A program made the translations under genes and the position numbers. The notes under the pieces were generated by a model. The model saw only the letters and a list, made by a program, of their open reading frames with translations, was not told the DNA's origin and made no database searches. Shown one piece after another: positions 45,144 through 54,330 of a stretch of DNA of 64,000 bases (within the stretch, counting starts at the first letter, position 1; the number at the start of each line of letters is the position of its first letter). The DNA comes from Anaerococcus urinomassiliensis (GTDB lineage: Bacteria > Bacillota > Clostridia > Tissierellales > Peptoniphilaceae), in contig NZ_LT635782.1 of the NCBI RefSeq assembly GCF_900128425.1, positions 62,464 through 126,463 of the forward strand, written 5' to 3'.

Positions 45144-46964
45144 ATGAGAAGAGAAGATGTAAGAAATGTTGCAATCATAGCCCACGTTGACCACGGTAAA
45201 ACTACCCTTGTCGATGGACTTTTAAGAACTGCAGGAACATTTCGTGAAAATCAAGCAGTAAACGAAAGAGTAATGGATTCAAATTCTATAGAAAAAGAAA
45301 GAGGGATTACTATCCTTTCTAAGAACACTGCAATCCATTATAAAGATAAGAAAATAAACATAATCGATACCCCAGGCCACGCTGACTTTGGTGGAGAAGT
45401 AGAACGTGTACTAAATATGGCTGAATCTGTAGTCTTAGTTGTAGATAGCCACGAAGGACCTATGCCACAAACTAAGTTTGTTCTTAGAAAATCCATAGAA
45501 TTGGGTCTTCCAGCAATTATTTGTATAAATAAGGTTGATAGGCCTGACCAAAGAATTGATGAAGTAGAAGATGAAATCCTAGACTTATTTATATCACTTG
45601 ATGCAGATGAATCATACTTAGAAAGTCCATTTGTATATGCATCAGCAAAAAATGGCTGGGCAAGCCTAGAAAAAGGTCAAATAAAATCAGATATGTCTGA
45701 TCTTTTGGATACAATAATAGATTACACACCTGCCTTTGAAGCAGAAGAGGATGTGCCATTTAAAGTTCTTGTATCAACAACAGACTACAATGACTACCTT
45801 GGTTCAATTGCCATAGGAAAGGTTGAGCAAGGCGTTATCAAGAAAAATGCAGATGCGATAATCACAAACTACAACGAAGAAGGAAGAAAAGTAAAATCAA
45901 GAATCGTAACTATATATGAATTTGATGGTCTAAATAGAGTAGAGGTCGAAGAGGCTAAATTTGGATCAATAGTTGCCCTATCTGGTATGGAAGATATCTC
46001 AATTGGAGACACTATTGGAACAGAAGCAGACCATGAACCAATCGAGTTTACAAAAATATCCGAACCAACACTTTCTATGACTTTCTCAGTAAATGACTCA
46101 CCATTTGCTGGTCGTGATGGCAAATATGTTACAAGCAGGCATATAAGAGATAGGTTATTTAAAGAAAAAGAAACAGACGTTTCATTAAAAGTTGAAAATA
46201 CAGATTCTACAGAAAGTTTCAAGGTGTCAGGTCGTGGAGAGCTTCACCTTTCAGTTCTAATAGAAAATTTAAGACGCGAAGGTTATGAATTCCAAGTTTC
46301 AAAACCAGAAGTAATGTATAAAGAAATAGATGGTAAGAAAAATGAACCTATAGAGATTGCTACTATAGATGTCGATCAAGAATACACAGGTTCTGTCATA
46401 GAAAAATTGGGACGCAGAAAAGGCGAACTAATTGATATGACACCAACATCTTCTGGCTACACCAGAATGATTTTTAGAATACCTGCAAGGGGCTTAATAG
46501 GCTATAGAACAGAGTTTCTTACAGATACCAAGGGTACAGGTATACTTAACTCAGAATTTGAAGAATACGCTCCATACAAGGGAGATATTGAAACTCGCCA
46601 AGACGGATCTCTTATAGCTAGCGAGCAAGGTATAGCTCGTGCCTATGGTCTAAATTCTGCCCAATCTAGGGGATTGTTGTTTGTAGAAGTAGGGGATGAG
46701 GTTTATGAAGGCCTTGTAGTTGGAATGAACCCAAAGGGTCTAGATATAGATGTCAACGTATGTAAGCAAAAGAAACTAACAAATACCCGTGCGAGTGGTT
46801 CTGACGATGCCATCATGCTAACACCAGCAAAAAAAATGAGTGTAGAAGAAATGATGGAATTTGTTGAAGATGATGAATTAATTGAAGTTACGCCAAATAA
46901 TCTAAGAATTAGAAAGAGAATACTAGATTCAAACTTAAGATACAAATCAAAGAAAAATAAGTAG
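45144..46964 (+). CDS. typA: Translational GTPase TypA/BipA
   Basis: The 606-residue GTPase starts at ATG 45144 (MRREDVRN) with AGAAGGA upstream. An in-frame upstream start at 45111 adds unrelated residues. G1 is [10 protein letters not shown]3 is [12 protein letters not shown] and G4 is NKVDR. The EF-G-like domains follow, including the C-terminal block [15 protein letters not shown] and the TypA-specific [19 protein letters not shown]. It binds ribosomes and supports assembly and stress growth, particularly in the cold. The next three genes follow within a few bases. Confidence 0.96.
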   Translation: MRREDVRNVAIIAHVDHGKTTLVDGLLRTAGTFRENQAVNERVMDSNSIEKERGITILSKNTAIHYKDKKINIIDTPGHADFGGEVERVLNMAESVVLVVDSHEGPMPQTKFVLRKSIELGLPAIICINKVDRPDQRIDEVEDEILDLFISLDADESYLESPFVYASAKNGWASLEKGQIKSDMSDLLDTIIDYTPAFEAEEDVPFKVLVSTTDYNDYLGSIAIGKVEQGVIKKNADAIITNYNEEGRKVKSRIVTIYEFDGLNRVEVEEAKFGSIVALSGMEDISIGDTIGTEADHEPIEFTKISEPTLSMTFSVNDSPFAGRDGKYVTSRHIRDRLFKEKETDVSLKVENTDSTESFKVSGRGELHLSVLIENLRREGYEFQVSKPEVMYKEIDGKKNEPIEIATIDVDQEYTGSVIEKLGRRKGELIDMTPTSSGYTRMIFRIPARGLIGYRTEFLTDTKGTGILNSEFEEYAPYKGDIETRQDGSLIASEQGIARAYGLNSAQSRGLLFVEVGDEVYEGLVVGMNPKGLDIDVNVCKQKKLTNTRASGSDDAIMLTPAKKMSVEEMMEFVEDDELIEVTPNNLRIRKRILDSNLRYKSKKNK

Positions 46965-46972
46965 GTGTCAAT

Positions 46973-47659
46973 ATGAACAAAAGATTTGAAAAAGTCCTAA
47001 GTCAAACAATAAGCATTATAATCCTAATATTATTTGTGACTACAATAATCTCTATGAGATCTCCAATTTGGATAGTCACATATGTATGGGCCTTTGCTTT
47101 TTTACTTGCCTGGATTTTGATGCTTGTTTTTGCCCTTCATATACTCTTAGAAAAAGACGCATTTGGTTTTTCTATACTAACGGCCATACTTACTGCCATA
47201 GCCTTTGGATTGCTTAGCATACCAGCTATACTTGTTCTATCAAGGTTTGTGCCACAGATGCCATCAACTATAAGCTTTGCTAATCAGTTGCTAAACCAAA
47301 ACAGTCAAATGATTTTATACACAAGCCTTATAGTTTTGTATATTTTTCACCTAATAAACTCACTAAAACTTAAAAGTTCTATGAGCAAAAATAAAGATTT
47401 ATCAGAAGAAAGTCTAGCTTATGACTATGAAGATACATCAGATGATAATTTATTTGATGATAATCTTAAGGAAGAAAATAAAGAAATTACCCAAGAAACT
47501 AATAATATTTCTAGTGAAGACCTAAAAATTGGTGAAAAAATTGTCTTTGAATCTAACAATGATGAAAAAATAGAGTATAATACTGAAAAAGTGATTCTTG
47601 TAGAAGATTTAACAGATGAAGATTTAATCAATGAAGAAGGCGAGGGAAATAATGGTTAA
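46973..47659 (+). CDS. Membrane protein with acidic cytoplasmic tail, unknown
   Basis: The 228-residue protein has four hydrophobic segments in its first about 130 residues (about 9-28, 31-53, 62-88 and 108-127) and then about 95 residues dominated by Glu, Asp, Asn and Ser. I do not recognise the family. It begins eight bases after typA and ends overlapping rex by eight bases, so it belongs to a typA-rex-ABC-F transcript. The function is unknown. Confidence 0.7.
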   Translation: MNKRFEKVLSQTISIIILILFVTTIISMRSPIWIVTYVWAFAFLLAWILMLVFALHILLEKDAFGFSILTAILTAIAFGLLSIPAILVLSRFVPQMPSTISFANQLLNQNSQMILYTSLIVLYIFHLINSLKLKSSMSKNKDLSEESLAYDYEDTSDDNLFDDNLKEENKEITQETNNISSEDLKIGEKIVFESNNDEKIEYNTEKVILVEDLTDEDLINEEGEGNNG

Positions 47660-48290
47660 AGACAACGGAGTATCTCTATCAGTAATTAAAAGATTACCAA
47701 AGTACTACAGATATTTAGAAAGTATCAACGATAAGGGAATTGTGAGAGTATCATCAAAAGAACTTTCTGAGATCACAGGCCTTACAGCCAGCCAAATCAG
47801 ACAAGACTTGAACCACTATGGTTGCTTTGGTCAACAAGGATATGGCTACAATGTAAGAGATCTTATGGACGAATTATCAAAGATAATAGGTGTTGATAAA
47901 GAATACCATATGGTGCTAATCGGTTATGGTAATATAGGCCATGCCCTTTATCAATACGAGTCTTTCAAGACCTTAGGCTACAAATTTAGTGCGGTTTTTG
48001 ATAAAGAACCAAATAAGAATGTACCTGATGACTTTAAAATAGAAGATATAGAAAACCTTGCTACTTATCTTGAAAACAACAAAGTAGATATAGGAATAAT
48101 TGCAACTCCAAAAGAAGCAAGCCAAGATATTTGCGATATACTTTGTGAGGGCAATGTAAAGGGTATATGGAATTTTTCTCCAGTAGATTTAAAAACAAAA
48201 AATGGAGTAGTGTTAGAAAATGTACACTTGGATGAATCACTGTTTACACTTACATATTTCATCAACTCTCCACAGGACTATAACTTTTAA
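47652..48290 (+). CDS. rex: Redox-sensing transcriptional repressor Rex
   Basis: The 212-residue protein has the N-terminal winged helix (SLSVIKRLPKYYRYLESI, then SSKELSEITGLTASQIRQDLNHYG) and a Rossmann NAD(H) site (VLIGYGNIGHAL). It binds operators upstream of fermentation and redox genes and releases them when NADH rises. The start is ATG 47652 with GAGGGA correctly spaced. The upstream ATG at 47631 would add seven residues from the preceding gene. Its stop codon overlaps the ABC-F start. Confidence 0.95.
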   Translation: MVKDNGVSLSVIKRLPKYYRYLESINDKGIVRVSSKELSEITGLTASQIRQDLNHYGCFGQQGYGYNVRDLMDELSKIIGVDKEYHMVLIGYGNIGHALYQYESFKTLGYKFSAVFDKEPNKNVPDDFKIEDIENLATYLENNKVDIGIIATPKEASQDICDILCEGNVKGIWNFSPVDLKTKNGVVLENVHLDESLFTLTYFINSPQDYNF

Positions 48291-50215
48291 TGAATATATT
48301 ATCAGCAAGCAATTTAAGTAAGTCTTATCCTACTAGGGATATTTTTACTAATATTAGCTTTATAATAGAAAAGGGTGATAAGGTTGGTCTTATTGGTAAC
48401 AATGGGGCTGGCAAATCCACCCTTTTTAAAATCTTAGTAGGAGAAATATCTAAGGATAGTGGAGAAATCTATATACCAAACGGACTGAAGATTGGCTATC
48501 TAAAACAACAACTATCTACTGACACTGACCAAAGCATCTATGATCATTGTATGGGAGTTTTTTCAAATCTTATCGGTATCGAAAAAGAGCTTAGGCAGAT
48601 AGAAAAAGAACTAACAAGAACAGACCTTTCTGAAGATCAAATGCAAAAGCTCTTGGAAGATCACAATAGGTTATTTGAAAAATTTGAAAAAAATAACGGA
48701 TACTCTATAAAGTCAGAACTTGAGGGGACTCTAAAGGCCATGGGATTTGAATCTGAGGACTTTGATAAGAGCATATCTACCCTATCAGGTGGACAAAAGG
48801 CAAGGGTAGAGCTTGCCTATCTCTTGTTAGAAAAGCCAGATTTGATTTTACTAGATGAACCTACCAACCACTTGGATATCAAGGCCATCAGATTTTTGGA
48901 AAATTTTATTAAAAACTATGAGGGATCCGTTGTGGTAATTTCCCACGATAGGTACTTTTTGGATGCGACTGTAAATAAAGTTTTTCTTATGGAAAATGGG
49001 TCGCTTAATATTTATGCGGGCAATTACACAAGCTTTATTAAAAAAAGAAAAAAAGACTTAGAAGTTAGGCTACACCAATACAAGAGCCAGCAAAAGGAAA
49101 TAGCCAGACAAGAAGAAATTATTGATAGGCTAAAAAACCAAGGTGGTTCCAAAAGAAAAAGAGGAATATCTCAATCAAGATCTAGGCAAAAACTTCTTGA
49201 CAAGATGGAAAGAATTGAGGCGCCAGATCAAATATCCAATGCGATGAAGCTAAAATTCACCCCAAGGATCCAAAGTGGGGAAGATGTTCTTAAGGTTTCT
49301 AAACTTTCAAAAACTTATGACGAGAAAGAAATTTTCAAGAATATTAGCTTTGATATTTTCAGAAATGAGAGGACAGCTATCATTGGCGAAAATGGAGTTG
49401 GAAAAACAACTTTGTTTAAAATCATCTTGGCTGAAGAGATTCCATCCTCAGGCAAAATAAAAATTGGTCAAAGTGTAAATATCGGATATTTTGACCAGGA
49501 ACAAAAATCTTTGAATTTGTCTAATACAATATTTGAAGAAATATCAGAAACTTATCCAATGCTAACTAACTTTGAAATCAGATCATATTTGGCCAAGTTT
49601 ATGTTCTACAACGAAGATGTGGATAGAGAAATATCTGAGCTTTCCGGTGGTGAGCGTGCTAGAATATCGCTTTTAAAACTAATGATATCTGACACCAACT
49701 TTATCCTAATGGATGAGCCAACCAACCACCTAGACATTGATTCAAAGGAAATCTTAGAAGATGCCATACTTGACTATGAAGGAACTGTTTTAATTATAAG
49801 CCACGACAGGTATTTCTTAAACAAAATTGCAGTCAAAATCCTTGAAATGAAAGATGATGGTATGAGCGAATACCTTGGTAATTATGATTATTATGTTGAA
49901 AAGCAAAAAGAAATGATAGCTAAGGATGAAGAAAGTCAGGCTATTTCAAAAACCCAGCTAAATAAAGAAAAAAAGAAGCAAAATCTTAAACGCAACGAGA
50001 TAAAAAAAATAAAAAATGATATTAAAAAAATCGAACAGAGGATGGATGAAGTTGAAGAAAGATTAGGAGAACTAAATGAGATCACTTTATCAGCTGATTT
50101 CTATCAAGACCAAGACTTGGTAAAAGATATATTTGCTGAGATAAAATCTTTGGAAGAAGAAAAAGAAAACTTAGACGAAGCTTGGTTAAAAATGAACTTG
50201 TCCTTGGAAGGATAG
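48290..50215 (+). CDS. ABC-F family ATPase (ribosome-associated)
   Basis: The 641-residue protein has two ABC domains without membrane helices. Domain 1 has GNNGAGKST and LSGGQKAR with LLDEPTNHLD. Domain 2 has GENGVGKTT and LSGGERAR with LMDEPTNHLD. The interdomain linker (about 235-320) is rich in Lys and Arg, and a coiled coil occupies the C-terminal about 90 residues. ABC-F proteins of this Uup/YfmR/YdiF-like layout bind the ribosome E site, aid translation, or give antibiotic resistance. The subtype cannot be fixed here. It begins with TAATG overlap to rex. Confidence 0.9.
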   Translation: MNILSASNLSKSYPTRDIFTNISFIIEKGDKVGLIGNNGAGKSTLFKILVGEISKDSGEIYIPNGLKIGYLKQQLSTDTDQSIYDHCMGVFSNLIGIEKELRQIEKELTRTDLSEDQMQKLLEDHNRLFEKFEKNNGYSIKSELEGTLKAMGFESEDFDKSISTLSGGQKARVELAYLLLEKPDLILLDEPTNHLDIKAIRFLENFIKNYEGSVVVISHDRYFLDATVNKVFLMENGSLNIYAGNYTSFIKKRKKDLEVRLHQYKSQQKEIARQEEIIDRLKNQGGSKRKRGISQSRSRQKLLDKMERIEAPDQISNAMKLKFTPRIQSGEDVLKVSKLSKTYDEKEIFKNISFDIFRNERTAIIGENGVGKTTLFKIILAEEIPSSGKIKIGQSVNIGYFDQEQKSLNLSNTIFEEISETYPMLTNFEIRSYLAKFMFYNEDVDREISELSGGERARISLLKLMISDTNFILMDEPTNHLDIDSKEILEDAILDYEGTVLIISHDRYFLNKIAVKILEMKDDGMSEYLGNYDYYVEKQKEMIAKDEESQAISKTQLNKEKKKQNLKRNEIKKIKNDIKKIEQRMDEVEERLGELNEITLSADFYQDQDLVKDIFAEIKSLEEEKENLDEAWLKMNLSLEG

Positions 50216-50240
50216 ACTTTAAATAATAGGAAGGAAAATA

Positions 50241-51491
50241 ATGAAGATTACCAACAACTTGGATAGAAAATCCAAAAATAATTTAAAAGTTGGTCTTATC
50301 TTGTTACTGGCTTTTTTTACTTTATGGTATGTAGAGCCAGTTAGCTCTTTTTTGGTAAGTACTTATGCTGTCATAAGACCAATTTTGTTGGGCTTTGCAA
50401 TAGCTTTTGTCATAAACTTACCTATGAACTTTTTTCAAGAGAAAGTTTTTGGCAGACTATTTGACCCCAAAAAGCATAAAAAACTTATACTAATCTTATC
50501 TCTGATATTTAGCTGGCTCATATTCTTTGGGGCAGTTACCTTGATTTTATTAGTAATAATACCAGAGACCATTAATGCATCTCAGACTGCTATAAAAAAT
50601 ATTCCAGCCTTTGCTGATGCACTTATAAAATATACAGAGAAAATACCAGCGTTAAACAAAGCTATAGTTGATATTAGAAATCAATTTGAAAGTTTTGATA
50701 TAAACAATATATCCGACAAAATAACAAGCTACCTAAGTGGTGAGGGATCAAATGTCCTTAACCGTGCTCAAAGCATATTATCATCAGTTAGTTCGGCTCT
50801 GATTGCTATTGCAATGGGTTTCATATTTTCAATTTATGTAAGCATCAATAAGAAGAGCTTAAAAATAAACGCCAATAAGTTCTTGTATGCAAACTTTGAT
50901 GAGGATAGGGCAGATACAATAAATTATGTTTCAAAACTAACTTATGATGCCTTTGCCAAATTTTTGGACACAAGATTTTTGTCATGCTTTGTACTGGGAG
51001 TATTAAATTACATTGGGATGAAGATCTTGCAATTACCATATGCTGGCATGATTTCAATCTTGGTTGGAGCTCTCGATATTATCCCATATTTTGGACCAAT
51101 TATTGCGGCTGCCTTTGGAATGCTTATGATTTTTATCCAATCACCATTTCAATCATTAGTATTTATAATATTTTTGATAATACTTCAACAAGTCCAAGAA
51201 AATATTTTCTATCCATTAGTTATTGGCAAACACTCCGGACTTCCAGCTATATGGATTTTTGTTTCTGTATTTTTGGGTGGTAGATTATTTGGAATCATGG
51301 GAATGATTTTATTTATGCCGCTTGCAACAGTCTTTTATACCTTAAAAGAAGACAGGACTATCAGAAAATTAAAAGAAAAAGAAGTCGATGATCAAAGCTT
51401 AGGAGAAAAGGCAAATAAAAGCTTTGAGCAAATGCGCAAAGAAAGACTAGAAAAAGATTTTACGAAAAAAGAAGTAGAGCAAATAATGTAA
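50241..51491 (+). CDS. AI-2E family transporter, copy 1
   Basis: The 416-residue membrane protein has about eight hydrophobic helices. It has the family's central soluble segment (about 110-180) and the conserved VGALDIIPYFGPIIAA, QQVQENIFYPLVIGK and LFGIMGMILFMPLAT blocks. The AI-2E family (TqsA/PerM-like) includes putative exporters and sodium/proton antiporters, and the substrate is not settled. It starts after AAGGAAA, 25 bases from the ABC-F gene. A paralogue lies at 52211. Confidence 0.88.
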   Translation: MKITNNLDRKSKNNLKVGLILLLAFFTLWYVEPVSSFLVSTYAVIRPILLGFAIAFVINLPMNFFQEKVFGRLFDPKKHKKLILILSLIFSWLIFFGAVTLILLVIIPETINASQTAIKNIPAFADALIKYTEKIPALNKAIVDIRNQFESFDINNISDKITSYLSGEGSNVLNRAQSILSSVSSALIAIAMGFIFSIYVSINKKSLKINANKFLYANFDEDRADTINYVSKLTYDAFAKFLDTRFLSCFVLGVLNYIGMKILQLPYAGMISILVGALDIIPYFGPIIAAAFGMLMIFIQSPFQSLVFIIFLIILQQVQENIFYPLVIGKHSGLPAIWIFVSVFLGGRLFGIMGMILFMPLATVFYTLKEDRTIRKLKEKEVDDQSLGEKANKSFEQMRKERLEKDFTKKEVEQIM

Positions 51492-51508
51492 TTTGCCCTA
51501 CTTTTTTT
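51473..51508. terminator. Bidirectional terminator buried in two convergent coding ends
   Basis: A 12-bp inverted repeat with one mismatch (AGTAGAGCAAAT, 51473-51484, with 51491-51502) has a T tract on the plus side (51502-51508) and an A tract on the left that serves the minus strand. It spans the stop codon of the AI-2E gene and the stop codon and last residues of the thiN-like gene, whose stops are only six bases apart. Confidence 0.8.
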
Positions 51509-52106
51509 CAAATATAATAAGAATATAACCATCTTTTATTTCTATAGTAAAATCTCTGCCACAAGTTTCATTTGATACTCCTAGGCTATCGGATATCTCC
51601 ATATCATAATTATCAAGTTCATAGTAAAGCCCATTTATAGTAAGGCCCTTGGCGACTTCAGATAGGGCAAATATTGACACATAATAATCATCTTCAAATT
51701 TTTGTGAAAGTTTATCTCCTATAATTATTAGTTCCTTATTCTTTGATTTAAGCCTTACATCTATGCCCATCTTTTTAAATTCGAGAGCATTTCTAATATT
51801 TGATATAGTGTGGGACTCACGTCCTCCTAAGCCTCCATATATTATTATTTCCTTATAGCCCTTTTCTAGGGCGATTTTCATGGCTGACTTTGTATCTGTA
51901 TCATCTTTAATGGGACTTAATTTTATAACATTTTCACTTTCAGGTAGGCTAGTTGAATCAAAGTCTCCTACAATAAAGTCAGCTTCTAGGCCTTCCTTTT
52001 GTACATATTCATAGCCCTTATCAGCAGCAATTACTAGGTCATCATCATTGATTTGGTCAAAAAAGCCATCAAATTCGCCACCAGCGATTATATAACATTT
52101 ACTCAA
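51498..52106 (-). CDS. Thiamine pyrophosphokinase
   Basis: The 202-residue enzyme shows DLVIAADKGYEYV, the metal- and ATP-binding VGDFDSTSLPE, the DDTDTKSAMKIALEKGYKEI block, and GGLGGRESHTISNIRNAL, all typical of thiamine pyrophosphokinase (ThiN). It converts thiamine plus ATP to thiamine pyrophosphate, the same product sensed by the riboswitch at 22853. A good AGGAGG site precedes ATG 52106 on the minus strand. The C-terminus encodes part of a shared terminator. Confidence 0.92.
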   Translation of the reverse strand: MSKCYIIAGGEFDGFFDQINDDDLVIAADKGYEYVQKEGLEADFIVGDFDSTSLPESENVIKLSPIKDDTDTKSAMKIALEKGYKEIIIYGGLGGRESHTISNIRNALEFKKMGIDVRLKSKNKELIIIGDKLSQKFEDDYYVSIFALSEVAKGLTINGLYYELDNYDMEISDSLGVSNETCGRDFTIEIKDGYILIIFEKK

Positions 52107-52210
52107 AATTTCCTCCTTAGGATTTCTTATATAGATTATATACCAAATTTTATTTTAGAGAAAAAATATCATTAGGGGTAAAATTATTATAAATTATTAG
52201 GAGAGAATAA

Positions 52211-53416
52211 ATGCACAAATTAGATGAACAAACAAAAAACATACTCAAAATATTACTGATAGGACTTGGGGTATTTTTTACCTTCTGGTATCTTAGGGAA
52301 ATTTTGGATTTTGTGGGCAAATTTATAAGAATTATCCAACCATTCATCATAGGCTTTATGTTAGCCTACATCATAAATATACCTATGAACTTTTTCTATA
52401 GGTTAATAAGAGAAAATTACAAGGATCCAAAGCAGGAGAAGGCAATTCGTGGCGTATCTCTAGTTTTATCCTGGATATGTGTCTTGCTATTTTTAACCTT
52501 GCTATTAAATATATTTATTCCACAAATTATCAAATCTGCTTTAACCTTAAGCCGTAAATGGCCAGTTTTTGTAGATGAAACCTATAAAATTTTGAAGAAT
52601 AATTCCCTAACAGAAAACTATGCTAATGATTTTAGGGAAATAACTGAGGATGTAAATTGGCTAAGTGTGAATGGACCTATTTTTAAATATATAAACACCA
52701 ACAGCAAATCATTGCTAACTATGACTTCAAGTATAATAAATTCAATTGGTTCAAGTGCCATTACTATATTTACTGTGGTTGTCTTTTCAATCTTTGTACT
52801 TATTTATAAAGATATGCTAAAATTAAATGGAAATAAGTTGCTCTATGCTTTTCTAGATGAAAAAGATGCGGACTATGTAAATAAAGTTTTTTCTTTATCC
52901 TACCACACCTTTAAAGACTACATTTATTCTAGAATGATATCAGTGGCCTTGCTTATTGTCCTAACTTATATTGGTATGATAATTTTTGCTATACCAAATG
53001 CGCCTATGATTTCAATATTGGTGGGACTATCTGATTTGATCCCAATCTTTGGTCCTATAGCTGGAGCTGGAATATCTGCAGTAATTATATTTATTGAATC
53101 TCCAATCAAGGCCCTTATATTTTTGATATATGATGTGATTATGCAACAAGTTCAAGAAAATGTAATCTATCCTGCCATTGCCGATGCCCAAGTTGGTTTA
53201 CCTGCCGTTTGGGTCTTGGCTTCAGTAACTATAGGTGGTTCACTTTTTGGTATTGTTGGTATGCTTGTTAGTATCCCAGTTGCTTCTGTTTTATACACCT
53301 TAGCCCATGAAAAAGTTGAACAAAGGCTTATGAAGAAAGGTTTTAATCAAAAAGATATTATGGATAAGCAAAAGAAAAATTTTATTGAAGGATACAAAGA
53401 TGAAACTAAAAAATAG
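52211..53416 (+). CDS. AI-2E family transporter, copy 2
   Basis: The 401-residue paralogue of the 50241 protein has the same helix pattern. It has the conserved VGLSDLIPIFGPIAGAG, QQVQENVIYPAIADAQVGLP and LFGIVGMLVSIPVAS blocks. The two flank the thiamine pyrophosphokinase gene, and the arrangement suggests duplication. It starts after AGGAGAG and overlaps the next gene. Confidence 0.88.
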   Translation: MHKLDEQTKNILKILLIGLGVFFTFWYLREILDFVGKFIRIIQPFIIGFMLAYIINIPMNFFYRLIRENYKDPKQEKAIRGVSLVLSWICVLLFLTLLLNIFIPQIIKSALTLSRKWPVFVDETYKILKNNSLTENYANDFREITEDVNWLSVNGPIFKYINTNSKSLLTMTSSIINSIGSSAITIFTVVVFSIFVLIYKDMLKLNGNKLLYAFLDEKDADYVNKVFSLSYHTFKDYIYSRMISVALLIVLTYIGMIIFAIPNAPMISILVGLSDLIPIFGPIAGAGISAVIIFIESPIKALIFLIYDVIMQQVQENVIYPAIADAQVGLPAVWVLASVTIGGSLFGIVGMLVSIPVASVLYTLAHEKVEQRLMKKGFNQKDIMDKQKKNFIEGYKDETKK

Positions 53417-54023
53417 CCAAGTAGGTAAGTTTGTGCCAATAAGAGTACCTCAGGGTATTTACTACGGTGGTTTTCAAAATTCTCTCATGCACATGGGAGT
53501 CAATAAATTTTATAGAGACAGGTCTTGCGTGGTGACAGCTTTTACCAACACCTATCTTTATCTCTACCACAGAGATGAAATCTTTAGCCTTGAAGAATAC
53601 AATGCCTATCATTATGAATTTTTTAAAAAACTCAGACCCCATGCCAATGGAGTGCCAACAGCACTTGCCCTTGATAGAAGGAGCAAGAGAATAATAACTA
53701 ATAGGAATCTTAAAGTTAATAGTCATATTATGGAAGAGTTTATGTTTAAGAAGAAAAGCAAAAATCAAAAGATTGACTTTATCAATGAAGCTTTGTATAG
53801 GGATTTGCCTGTAATTTTTATCAATTGGTTAAGCCCTGAGGTAAAAGTTATGAGCCATCATGGAGTGACGATTACCGAATGTAACGATATGGGAGATCAC
53901 CATGAGCTTCTTATATCAAGTTGGGGCAGGCCATACAGGGTCGATTTTGACCAATTTGAAAGACAAAGTAGAACTTATAGTGGACTTATATATTTTGAAA
54001 GGAAAGATTGTGGCATATCTTAA
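53400..54023 (+). CDS. Possible papain-like Cys/His protein of unknown function
   Basis: The 207-residue soluble protein is not one I recognise with confidence. It has DRSCVVTAFTNTYLYLYH near 48-65, a conserved-looking SHHGVTITEC near 155-164, and a late SSWGRPYRVDFDQF. A Cys before a helix followed by His and Asp on later strands is compatible with a papain-like (C39/NlpC-like) peptidase fold, but this is only a pattern-based guess. It starts at ATG 53400 inside the AI-2E gene's end and overlaps the next gene, so it is translationally coupled to both. Confidence 0.55.
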   Translation: MKLKNSQVGKFVPIRVPQGIYYGGFQNSLMHMGVNKFYRDRSCVVTAFTNTYLYLYHRDEIFSLEEYNAYHYEFFKKLRPHANGVPTALALDRRSKRIITNRNLKVNSHIMEEFMFKKKSKNQKIDFINEALYRDLPVIFINWLSPEVKVMSHHGVTITECNDMGDHHELLISSWGRPYRVDFDQFERQSRTYSGLIYFERKDCGIS

Positions 54024-54321
54024 ATGTGAGCTTTATATACCTGATGAAGATAAATGGAATCTAATAGATGCACTAAACAAAGAAGGATTTTTATATGATG
54101 AAGGCTATGATAAAGTCTTTGCAGAAAGTCCTGTGATAGGTCATTTTACACCTCTAGAAGGTTCAAATCCCGACATAGGGAATATAGGAGAGCACACTAC
54201 TGTAAATGAAGCAAAGTTAGAATTTAGGATAAAAGAAATTGATAAGGACAGAGTTTTTATGATTATAAAAGAAAACCATCCTTACGAAGTTCCTGTTATT
54301 AATTTTATGAAACTAGTTTAA
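54010..54321 (+). CDS. NIF3-insertion/YqfO-domain-like small protein
   Basis: The 103-residue protein starts at GTG 54010 behind GAAAGGAAAG, overlapping the preceding gene by 14 bases. CELYIPDEDKWNLIDALNKEG, then GHFTPLEGSNPDIGNIGEHTTVNEAKLEF and a final ENHPYEVPVINFMKL, resemble the CutA-like ferredoxin-type domain inserted in NIF3/YqfO proteins. Free-standing versions exist without known activity. It lies just before malQ and may be in that transcript. Confidence 0.7.
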   Translation: MAYLKCELYIPDEDKWNLIDALNKEGFLYDEGYDKVFAESPVIGHFTPLEGSNPDIGNIGEHTTVNEAKLEFRIKEIDKDRVFMIIKENHPYEVPVINFMKLV

Positions 54322-54330
54322 GGAGATTTG

